DNA of 11,515 nt from Candidatus Aenigmatarchaeota archaeon. Its GTDB lineage: Archaea > Aenigmatarchaeota > Aenigmatarchaeia > CG10238-14. The translations under genes were made by a program, and so were the position numbers. Below, one piece after another: positions 5,791-11,515 of the stretch. The notes beneath the pieces are model-generated. The model searched no databases and had not been told where the DNA came from. It worked only from the letters and a program-made list of their open reading frames with translations. The stretch covers positions 1-11,515 of the forward strand of contig JAFCEW010000008.1 in assembly GCA_017608955.1 (NCBI GenBank), given 5' to 3'. Within the stretch, counting starts at the first letter, position 1. Each line of letters starts with the position of its first letter.

Positions 5791-6210
5791 ATGAAAATCT
5801 ATGATGTAAAGGATAAAATATTAGGAAGAATGTCAACAAAAATAGCTAAGGATTTACTTAGAGGAGAAACTGTTATAGTTATAAATGCAGAGAGAGCTGT
5901 TTTGGCTGGTGATCCGACATTTACTTTTAAACATTATTTACAAAGAATTCAAAGAGGTGATCCTACAAGAGGTCCATATTTTCCTAAAACACCTCAAGGG
6001 ATAGTTAGAAGAGCTATAAGAGGAATGCTTCCTTATAAAAAAGAGAGAGGAAAAACTGCTTTTAAAAGATTAAAAGTTTTTGTTGGCATACCAGATGAAT
6101 ATAAAGACAAAGAATATATTCAAGTTAAGGAAGATGTAAATAAATTAAGATGTAAACATATTACTATTGGAGAATTATCAATAAAATTAGGTGCTAAGAA
6201 AAGATGGTAA
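5791..6210 (+). CDS. rpl13: Large ribosomal subunit protein L13 (uL13)
   Basis: The protein has 139 residues and is a compact archaeal L13. Visible family marks are ILGRMSTKIAKDLLRGE near the start (the common LGRLAS motif has LGRMST here), VIVINAERAVLAGD, the PYFPKTPQGIVRRAIRGML segment and PYKKERGKTAFKRLKVF. I chose the ATG at 5791, which gives MKIYDVKDKILGR. A GTG at 5782 in the same frame would add three residues and overlap the L18e stop. There is no strong Shine-Dalgarno site, so translation probably follows from L18e termination. The stop overlaps the S9 start (6204-6210). Confidence 0.95.
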   Translation: MKIYDVKDKILGRMSTKIAKDLLRGETVIVINAERAVLAGDPTFTFKHYLQRIQRGDPTRGPYFPKTPQGIVRRAIRGMLPYKKERGKTAFKRLKVFVGIPDEYKDKEYIQVKEDVNKLRCKHITIGELSIKLGAKKRW

Positions 6211-6647
6211 AAACAAAAAATCAACAGAGCAAACAGAAAAAAGAAAAAATAGTTTTAGCCACCGGAAAAAGAAAAACAGCAGTAGCAAGAGCAAGAATAA
6301 AAGAAGGGACAGGAAGAATAATCATAAATGATATGTCAATAGAATTATGGCAACCAGAATATGCCAAATTAAAAATAAGAGAACCATTGCTTTTAGCAGA
6401 AGATAGAATTAAAAATCTTGATATTAAAGTTAATGTAAAAGGAGGGGGAATTTCTAGTCAAGCAGAAGCAATAAGACAAGCAATTGCAAAAGGAATAGTT
6501 GAATTTTTAAAAGATGAAAAACTAAAAAATATGTACTTAGATTATGACAGAAGCTTATTAGTTTTTGACAGTAGAAGAACAGAACCACATAAACCTTCGA
6601 GAAGTAAAAAAGGACCAAGAAGACATAAACAAAGAAGTAAAAGGTGA
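6204..6647 (+). CDS. rps9: Small ribosomal subunit protein S9 (uS9)
   Basis: The protein has 147 residues. The core ATGKRKTAVARARIKEGTGR is the S9 signature. It is followed by GGGISSQAEAIRQAIAKGI and the DSRRTEPHKPSRSKKGPRR motif near the C-terminus, whose basic tail reaches the P-site tRNA in the ribosome. The tail ends KQRSKR instead of the very common KxYR-type end, a modest difference at a functionally sensitive position. About 16 extra Lys/Gln-rich residues precede the core. It overlaps L13 by seven bases and is preceded by GGTG (6190-6193). Its last codon and stop form the ribosome binding site of rpoN. Confidence 0.95.
   Translation: MVKTKNQQSKQKKEKIVLATGKRKTAVARARIKEGTGRIIINDMSIELWQPEYAKLKIREPLLLAEDRIKNLDIKVNVKGGGISSQAEAIRQAIAKGIVEFLKDEKLKNMYLDYDRSLLVFDSRRTEPHKPSRSKKGPRRHKQRSKR
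6642..6647 (+). promoter_or_regulatory. Shine-Dalgarno site for rpoN inside the S9 end
   Basis: AGGTGA is at the same time the last Arg codon and stop codon of S9 and the ribosome binding site four bases before the rpoN ATG at 6652. It decides that start over the in-frame ATG at 6565, which lies within S9. Confidence 0.7.
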
Positions 6648-6651
6648 AATT

Positions 6652-6846
6652 ATGATTATACCAGTTAGATGTTTTACTTGCGGAAAAGTTTTAGGTCATT
6701 TATGGGAAGAATTTAATAAAAGAGTTAAAGCAGGCGAAGATCCTGGAAAAGTATTAACTGATTTAGGTATAGAAAGATACTGTTGCAGAGCACTTTTTAT
6801 AGGTCATGTTGATTTAATTAAAAAAATTAATCAGTTCAAACCTTAG
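6652..6846 (+). CDS. rpoN: DNA-directed RNA polymerase subunit Rpb10 (RpoN)
   Basis: This 64-residue protein is the archaeal Rpb10 homologue, an assembly-platform subunit with RpoD, RpoL and RpoP. It carries the characteristic atypical zinc site CxxC...CC: C7, C10 (RCFTCGK) and C44-C45 (RYCCR). MIIPVRCFTCGKVLGHLWE and DLGIERYCCRALFIGHVDLI are diagnostic. Length is normal. Its stop is eight bases before the preferred rpoK start. Confidence 0.96.
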   Translation: MIIPVRCFTCGKVLGHLWEEFNKRVKAGEDPGKVLTDLGIERYCCRALFIGHVDLIKKINQFKP

Positions 6847-6854
6847 TGGTATTT

Positions 6855-7103
6855 ATGAAATGGCCAGAGGATAGATTAACAAGATTTGAAGTTGCAAGAA
6901 TTATAAGCGCAAGAGCTTTACAGATATCAGTAGGCGCACCAATTCTTATTAAAACAAACGAGAGAGATCCCTCAAAAATAGCTGAGCAAGAATTCAAACA
7001 AATGAAAATACCAATGACAATTAAAAGAAAATTACCCAATGGCCAAAAAATTATAGTTGATATAAAAAAAGCCACTAAAAAATGGCTTGAAGAAAATAAT
7101 TAA
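6855..7103 (+). CDS. rpoK: DNA-directed RNA polymerase subunit Rpb6 (RpoK, omega homologue)
   Basis: The 82-residue protein is the archaeal Rpb6/omega homologue, which clamps the largest polymerase subunit. The conserved block LTRFEVARIISARALQISVG, followed by APILI, leaves no doubt. The C-terminal half (IPMTIKRKLPNGQKIIVDI) matches the family. I chose ATG 6855; an in-frame GTG at 6846 would overlap the rpoN stop and add only three residues. This closes the operon, and its TAA shares bases with the stop of the minus-strand gene (TTAA at 7100-7103). Confidence 0.95.
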   Translation: MKWPEDRLTRFEVARIISARALQISVGAPILIKTNERDPSKIAEQEFKQMKIPMTIKRKLPNGQKIIVDIKKATKKWLEENN

Positions 7104-7993
7104 ATTGATGGATTTAACCAATCTTCTGATGGTACAAGAATATCCAATTCTTTTTCAAGTTCTTTTAATTTTTTTTCTCTAATTCTTGTATTTTTTATTT
7201 TATCGATTTTATGTAACTCTTTTATTTTTTCATTTATAGTTACAAATCTCATTTCTTTCAATATAGGAAAAAGATATCTGTCAATATCTCTTTTATTCCA
7301 TATTTTTCTACCCTTTTTTATTCCATATTTTTCTATTATATTTAATGCTTTTAGGGTTGTGAAAAATATATTTTTGAGAGAAAATAAACCAAAATAATCT
7401 GTATATTCAGTTTCCTTTCCCAACCACATCAAAGCTGCAATACTGTAAGGACTTACAATTTCTACATAAGGTTTTCTACTTTTTTCGCATAATTCATTAT
7501 ATTCTTGTAATGATATATCATCCCATTCCTTTAGATTGTTATATGGCATTACACACATAGTTCCTTTAAACATTTGCTCTGGTGTTGTAGCTGTTAAATC
7601 TAAATTCTTTAGAGATCTTAATTTTTCTATGTTATTTGCATTTTTTGGTTTTAATTGTCTTAATCTTACAAAATACTCATTTAAACGTCTAAATTTACTT
7701 CTTGATTTAAATACTAATGTACACTCCATTGCTTTGTCCTCTTTTCCATAAGAAGATTTCAAATCTTCTTTAGACTCTGGCGGTATAATACCAGACAAAT
7801 AAAAATTCTTTTTCTTGAAAGAATCTATAATTTTTTTAAGTTTTTTAAAGTCAGACAGATATGTTTCTGGTAAATCTTTTCTGTATAAAATAAGTATTGC
7901 TTCTATAAAATTTGATGCTGAAAAAAGATTAAAATATCCACGATCAGTTTCATAATATACACTATGTTCTAAAAGTTCTCTATCAACTGGCAT
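7100..7993 (-). CDS. Uncharacterised protein downstream of tyrS
   Basis: The protein has 297 residues and I do not recognise its family. It looks soluble, with no signal peptide or clear membrane segment. Aromatic and charged residues alternate through the first two thirds. Notable stretches are YYETDRGYFNLFSASNFIEA (13-32), TATTPEQMFKGTMCVMPYNN (134-153), and SPYSIAALMWLGKE (181-194). Residues about 253-285 are a charged helix, probably coiled coil (NEKIKELHKIDKIKN...KELEKELD). No catalytic motif stands out. I chose the ATG at 7993 because a TATA-like element at 8021-8028 predicts a transcript start near 8000. A TTG at 8014 would add seven residues. It lies just after tyrS on the same strand and could also be read from the tyrS transcript. 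It is convergent with rpoK, with a four-base overlap. Confidence 0.75.
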   Translation of the reverse strand: MPVDRELLEHSVYYETDRGYFNLFSASNFIEAILILYRKDLPETYLSDFKKLKKIIDSFKKKNFYLSGIIPPESKEDLKSSYGKEDKAMECTLVFKSRSKFRRLNEYFVRLRQLKPKNANNIEKLRSLKNLDLTATTPEQMFKGTMCVMPYNNLKEWDDISLQEYNELCEKSRKPYVEIVSPYSIAALMWLGKETEYTDYFGLFSLKNIFFTTLKALNIIEKYGIKKGRKIWNKRDIDRYLFPILKEMRFVTINEKIKELHKIDKIKNTRIREKKLKELEKELDILVPSEDWLNPSI

Positions 7994-8020
7994 TTTCTCA
8001 TTTAATAAACTCAAAAGAAA

Positions 8021-8028
8021 AATATAAA
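8021..8028 (-). promoter_or_regulatory. TATA-like element before the uncharacterised 7100-7993 gene
   Basis: Read on the minus strand this is TTTATATT, in the gap after the tyrS stop and about 32 bases before the ATG at 7993. If used, it gives the downstream gene its own transcript with a leader of only several bases. Confidence 0.45.
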
Positions 8029-8035
8029 TTCCTTT

Positions 8036-9127
8036 CTATCGACTAATTTTTACTTTTTTAACTTTTTCATATAATTTTTTTGCTTTTTTGTTTTTATTGA
8101 AATGTTTCCTAATTGGCTCAAGAATTTGATTTAAAGAATTAGCTACAGATTCTTTAAGATCTAATGGATGTAATTTTCCTTGTCTAAATTCTTTTTCTAA
8201 TGACTCATAATCATAAAATGTTATATCTCCACCAAATTTTGGTTTTCTGTTTATTTCTAATTCCCTTTTCTTTCTAAATATAATGTATTTACAAATTTCC
8301 AGAATAGGATTATTTTCAGTATCTTTTGGCTTGCAGAATGCTCTTTTTATTTTATTTTCCACTTCTTTTTTAGAATCATGAATAGATATACAACTCATTG
8401 GTATACTTTTGCTCATTTTAAAGCTAATTTGTTTATCTAATTTTTTATTTTCTTCGAATCCACCCATTTTCATTGGTCCTTGCAATCCCATTAATAGATG
8501 ATGCGAAACAACTACAGGTTTCCACAATCCTATTTTAGGTCCAATCTCTCTTGCTAAAATATTTACTTTTCTCTGATCCATTCCTAATTGGGTTATATCG
8601 GCTTTTAGTCTAAATATGTCTGTACATTGCATAATAGGATAAAACAATTGAGCCACTTCACTTAATTCTGACTCTTTTCTTCCCATAATAGTTAGACATC
8701 TTATAGCCCGTTTTAAGGTAGTTTTTTTACCTAACATAATAAATGTTTTCCAATAATCAGGATCTTTAACTAAATCAGAACACCACACAATTTCAGTTTT
8801 GCTTGTATCAACTCCACATGCTTTCCATCCCTCTATAAAATATTTTCCGGTTTCTCGTATAAGATCTAAATCACCACCCATTTTATTATTTATATATCCA
8901 AACCAATCAGCGACATATAACTTAAATCTACATCCAGCATGTATCATATCTTGAAGTTTTATTGCTCTCAGCAACCCAGATCCTAGATGCAAAAGACCAG
9001 AGGGCTCAAATCCATCATAAGCAATTGGTTTAGATTTAGTTTCTAATAGTTCTCTTAATTCTTTTAATGTTACAATTTCTTCAGTGGGTGGTTGTGAAAT
9101 TAATTTAATTCTTTTTTCAATATCCAT
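8036..9127 (-). CDS. tyrS: Tyrosyl-tRNA synthetase, archaeal/eukaryotic class
   Basis: The 363-residue class I synthetase charges tRNA-Tyr. YDGFEPSGLLHLGSG (37-51) holds the substrate tyrosine-binding Y37 and the HIGH-type motif, here HLGS. YPIMQCTD (163-170) carries Y163, Q167 and D170 of the tyrosine pocket, and LGMDQRK has Q185. The ATP loop is a full KMSKS (237-241). The C-terminal domain (KFGGDITFYDYESL, then KLHPLDLKESVANSLNQIL) is the anticodon-binding part. Length is close to that of other archaeal enzymes. Several stretches (VADWFGYINNKMGGDL, IMQCTDIF, QLGMDQRKVNILARE) recall the plant/protist cytosolic TyrRS type more than the Methanocaldococcus jannaschii type. The start at 9127 is the only reasonable ATG. 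It lies 25 bases after the M29 gene on the same strand, and the two are probably co-transcribed. Confidence 0.96.
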   Translation of the reverse strand: MDIEKRIKLISQPPTEEIVTLKELRELLETKSKPIAYDGFEPSGLLHLGSGLLRAIKLQDMIHAGCRFKLYVADWFGYINNKMGGDLDLIRETGKYFIEGWKACGVDTSKTEIVWCSDLVKDPDYWKTFIMLGKKTTLKRAIRCLTIMGRKESELSEVAQLFYPIMQCTDIFRLKADITQLGMDQRKVNILAREIGPKIGLWKPVVVSHHLLMGLQGPMKMGGFEENKKLDKQISFKMSKSIPMSCISIHDSKKEVENKIKRAFCKPKDTENNPILEICKYIIFRKKRELEINRKPKFGGDITFYDYESLEKEFRQGKLHPLDLKESVANSLNQILEPIRKHFNKNKKAKKLYEKVKKVKISR

Positions 9128-9152
9128 AACAAGTATTTGTATATCTATACAT

Positions 9153-10088
9153 TTATTTTTTGATTAACCATTTTCCATTTTTTATAAGAGTGTTTCTACC
9201 AACTTGTAAAGTTGGTTTAAGTATTATTCCATCAACATGAAAAGGAATATTAACTCTCCCGCCTGCAAATTTGTTATTTCCCAATGCTATATGAACTGTT
9301 CCATATACTTTTTCATCCTCTAATACATTTCCGATTACTTTTGCTTTAGGATTAGTTCCTATGCCTAATTCAGCTATATTTCTTGCTTTTTTGCCAAGTT
9401 TATTTATTTCTTTTTCTAGTTTTTCAGATCCATGTATTTCTACAGCATATCCATCTTCAATTGTTATTTTTATATTATCTCCATACTCACCATACTTATC
9501 TATAATTAAAATTCCGTTTGCTTTCCCTTCATTTGGTGCTGTAAATACTTCTCCTGCTGGCAAATTTCCTACACCAGGATTATGATAAATTCCATTGTCT
9601 TCAAACCATCTGTATTTTCCAACTTCTAATTCTAAATCAGTTCCGTTTCTAGATGTTATCCTTATATTTTTTGCCTTTTTAACATGTCTTAACATAATTT
9701 TACATAATCTATTAACTTTATTATAATCTGCAGTCATAGCACCAGTTTCCAAAGAAAATTTAGTTATATTAGGCATTGATGCGATTCTTGTTTTTTTTGA
9801 TGCATTTCTAACAGCTTTGGTATGCGTCAACGATTTAGAAGTTGGAATAAAAATTACATCATATTTTTTCATTAAATTTGCTATTTTTTTATTTGGTTCT
9901 TCTCCATCATGTTTTGGTGTTTTTATAATCTTTATGTCAACATTATCTGTTATTTCTAAGGATTCTCTATAAAGTGCTAGTGGAATAGATTTATCCATTT
10001 TTTTATCTGTTATAATAAGAACTTTTTCATTTGGTTTTACATTCATACATTCTCTTACTGCTATTTTTGCTCCTTTTAATAGGGACAT
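9153..10088 (-). CDS. M29-type (AmpS/aminopeptidase T-like) metallo-aminopeptidase
   Basis: The protein has 311 residues, shorter than the 360-410 usual for bacterial M29 enzymes; the missing part is mostly N-terminal. The family signature NLPAGEVFTAPNEG (175-188) is followed by ELGIGTNPKAK (240-250), VYGTVHIALGNN (261-272) and VNIPFHVDGII (279-289). Candidate metal ligands are E180 and/or E240, E257 or E259, H266, H284 and D286. M29 enzymes remove N-terminal residues using a two-metal site, so a role in peptide turnover in the cytoplasm is likely. A related fold also serves in ring-cleaving dioxygenases, so peptidase activity is not certain. It is the first gene of a possible operon with tyrS. 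The start ATG at 10088 follows an 89-base divergent promoter region. Confidence 0.85.
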   Translation of the reverse strand: MSLLKGAKIAVRECMNVKPNEKVLIITDKKMDKSIPLALYRESLEITDNVDIKIIKTPKHDGEEPNKKIANLMKKYDVIFIPTSKSLTHTKAVRNASKKTRIASMPNITKFSLETGAMTADYNKVNRLCKIMLRHVKKAKNIRITSRNGTDLELEVGKYRWFEDNGIYHNPGVGNLPAGEVFTAPNEGKANGILIIDKYGEYGDNIKITIEDGYAVEIHGSEKLEKEINKLGKKARNIAELGIGTNPKAKVIGNVLEDEKVYGTVHIALGNNKFAGGRVNIPFHVDGIILKPTLQVGRNTLIKNGKWLIKK

Positions 10089-10177
10089 AATAAAATATAG
10101 ATTTTAAAAAATTAAATAAAATTTTATTTACTAAAAACTTATTAAACTTAAATTTTCAACTTATTTGAAGTGTTATA
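10089..10177. promoter_or_regulatory. Divergent promoter region, M29 peptidase / aCPSF2
   Basis: An almost pure A/T spacer serves two divergent genes. For the plus strand CTTAAATT at 10147-10154 is centred about 27 bases before the ATG at 10178, predicting a nearly leaderless mRNA. GAAGTG at 10167-10172 could act as a weak ribosome binding site if transcription starts earlier. For the minus strand a TATA-like stretch near 10100-10110 is plausible but not distinct. An 18-bp perfect palindrome (10113-10130) sits in the middle. Confidence 0.45.
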
Positions 10178-11443
10178 ATGAATTTATCATTTTTAGGTGC
10201 CTGCAAAGAAGTAGGAAGATCTGGTATTCTTGTTGACACTGGAACTGAAAAATTTGTTCTAGATTATGGAGTGAAGATAGGAGAAAAACCAACTCTTTAC
10301 CCAAAAAAAGTAAATGTAAAATTAGATGGTATATTTTTATCGCATGCACATCTAGATCATGTGGGTGCGTTGCCTGTTTTGTATAAACATGATCAAAAAT
10401 GCAAAACATATGGAATAGATATAACAAAACAATTAACAAGAATGCTTTTGAAAGATTCTTTAAAAATAGCAAGATCAGAAAATCAGCCTCTAATGTTTTC
10501 AGAAAAAGATATTTCTATTGCTTTAAAGCATTTCAGATCAGTTGATTATAAAAAAACATTTAATATAGGAAAAACAAAGATAATATTCCTGGATGCAGGA
10601 CATATTCCAGGATCTGCTATGATATTATTAGAAAATAATGGGAAAAGATTACTTTATACAGGTGACTTTAATCTTTCGGACACACGTTTTCTAAAAGGAG
10701 CAAATTTGGAAGATTTAGATAATATAGATACAGTTATAATAGAAAGCACCTATTCTGATAGAGAACATCCACAAAGAAAAAAAGAAGAACTAAGATTTAT
10801 TGATTCAATTAATTCAACATTAGCCAATGATGGTGTTGCTATAGTTGCATCTTTTGCAATAGCCAGAGCACAAGAAATTATGTTTATATTAGATGATTTT
10901 GATATAAAATATCCTGTCTATGTAGATGGAATGGCAGAGAAAGCAACTGATATTATAAACAGACATCCTGAATTACAGAAAGAGTATAATAAATTGGAAA
11001 AAACAATGGAGAGATTGAATATTAAGTATATTGAACATGCTTCTCAAAGAAAAAAAATAATAAAGAAACCTTGTGTTGTAATAACAACAGGAGGTATGCT
11101 TTCAGGTGGTCCTGTGGTTTGGTATATTAAAAAATTACATGATAAAATAGAATCTTCTATATTTTTGACAGGATTTCAGATACCAAATACAGAAGGAGAT
11201 ATTCTCTTACAAACAGGAAGATATATTCATGAAAATCTTGAATTATCTGTTAAAATGAATATTAACAGTTATGATTTTAGTGCACATGCATCTCATTCTG
11301 AGCTTTTGAAAACAATAAAAAAAATAAATCCTTATCAAGTTTTTTGTATACATGGTGATAAAACACAAAAATTTGCAGATGAATTAAGACAAAATGGATT
11401 TGCTGCTGAAGCTGCTGAACTGAAAAATTATGAGTTATTATAA
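10178..11443 (+). CDS. Beta-CASP ribonuclease, aCPSF2-like
   Basis: The 421-residue protein is a metallo-beta-lactamase/beta-CASP RNA nuclease. All catalytic motifs are intact: HAHLDH (56-61), GHIPGS with H142, GDF with D163, motif A E189 (IIESTYSDREH), motif B H370 (FSAHASHSEL) and motif C H392 (CIHGD). The beta-CASP cap spans about residues 185-360 (ASFAIARAQEIM, VDGMAEKAT, VITTGGMLSGGP). There are no N-terminal KH domains, which rules out aCPSF1. The length and lack of an extended C-terminal domain fit aCPSF2 better than archaeal RNase J. It probably acts in RNA processing and decay in the cytoplasm. It has its own promoter region and ends with no clear T-run. The superfamily call is certain; the subfamily call is strong. 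Confidence 0.92.
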   Translation: MNLSFLGACKEVGRSGILVDTGTEKFVLDYGVKIGEKPTLYPKKVNVKLDGIFLSHAHLDHVGALPVLYKHDQKCKTYGIDITKQLTRMLLKDSLKIARSENQPLMFSEKDISIALKHFRSVDYKKTFNIGKTKIIFLDAGHIPGSAMILLENNGKRLLYTGDFNLSDTRFLKGANLEDLDNIDTVIIESTYSDREHPQRKKEELRFIDSINSTLANDGVAIVASFAIARAQEIMFILDDFDIKYPVYVDGMAEKATDIINRHPELQKEYNKLEKTMERLNIKYIEHASQRKKIIKKPCVVITTGGMLSGGPVVWYIKKLHDKIESSIFLTGFQIPNTEGDILLQTGRYIHENLELSVKMNINSYDFSAHASHSELLKTIKKINPYQVFCIHGDKTQKFADELRQNGFAAEAAELKNYELL

Positions 11444-11453
11444 AAGTTAATTA

Positions 11454-11515
11454 TATTACTACCATATAGTAACTAAATAATACAAATCTTTATATAGTAT
11501 TACTATATAATAGTG
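11454..11515. repeat. Cluster of TTACTA/TAGTAA half-sites in the right-edge promoter
   Basis: Two related inverted repeats lie within about 60 bases. The first is TTACTA-CCATA-TAGTAA (11456-11472). The second is a perfect 10-bp repeat with a one-base centre, TTATATAGTA-T-TACTATATAA (11490-11510). ATATAGTA occurs directly repeated at 11464 and 11492, TATTACTA at 11454 and 11498, and a further ATAGTG ends the window. The second repeat overlaps the TATA box. This arrangement resembles tandem operator sites for a dimeric regulator. Confidence 0.5.
11488..11497 (+). promoter_or_regulatory. TATA box for a gene beyond the right edge
   Basis: CAAAT followed by CTTTATATAG matches the BRE/TATA form seen before L18e. 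The predicted start, about 25 bases on, is at or just past the window end, so the gene itself is not visible. Confidence 0.6.

Noticed and set aside
10113..10130. 18-bp perfect palindrome between the M29 and aCPSF2 genes
   Set aside because: It consists only of A and T; in sequence this AT-rich a palindrome of this size is expected about once in a window of this length, and it has no related copy nearby.
1..11515. CRISPR array, transposon, integrase or phage genes
   Set aside because: I found no regularly spaced direct repeats, transposase-like protein or tRNA-duplicating att site.

Overview
The window is a gene-dense, strongly AT-rich piece of an archaeal chromosome. The archaeal assignment rests on a translation factor aIF2 gamma, RNA polymerase subunits of the Rpb7, Rpb10 and Rpb6 type, Spt4, ribosomal proteins of the e-type (S24e, S27ae, L18e), a beta-CASP ribonuclease of the aCPSF2 kind, TATA-type promoters with short or absent leaders, and a tRNA with a bulge-helix-bulge intron. 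Very compact genes, start/stop overlaps and a SpoIIM-family membrane protein fit a reduced DPANN-like archaeon (Woesearchaeota/Pacearchaeota style), but that lineage is an inference.

Positions 1-3216 (+) form one informational operon: the C-terminal half of aIF2 gamma (cut by the window edge), an Fcf1-like PIN-domain protein, a family II (DHH) manganese pyrophosphatase, Rpb7 (RpoE'), Spt4 (RpoE''), S24e and S27ae. It joins translation initiation, probable rRNA processing, pyrophosphate removal, transcription elongation and the small ribosomal subunit. It runs tail-to-tail into a SpoIIM-family membrane protein on the minus strand (3213-3995).

Positions 4061-4251 hold two tRNA genes, Ser(CGA) and Gly(CCC). 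The Gly gene carries an 11-nt intron at the canonical 37/38 site. They are followed by a leaderless winged-helix-like protein (4291-4836, +) and, convergent to it, a small coiled-coil protein (4840-5280, -); I recognise neither.

Positions 5366-7103 (+) are the classic archaeal L18e-L13-S9-rpoN-rpoK operon, with a clear BRE/TATA promoter and Shine-Dalgarno site. It again ends tail-to-tail with a minus-strand gene (7100-7993) of unknown function. Upstream of that gene on the minus strand lie tyrosyl-tRNA synthetase (8036-9127) and an M29-type aminopeptidase (9153-10088), probably one transcription unit. Divergent from it is the aCPSF2-like ribonuclease (10178-11443, +). The last 72 bases hold a strong TATA box buried in a perfect inverted repeat, with related half-sites upstream: a candidate operator for a gene beyond the right edge.

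Most of the window is housekeeping. I see no defence system, mobile element or CRISPR array. The points most worth a second look are the minimal tRNA-Gly intron, the Lys/Glu/Pro tail of S24e that overlaps S27ae, the repeat-rich promoter at the right edge, the plant/protist-like character of TyrRS, and three unrecognised proteins.
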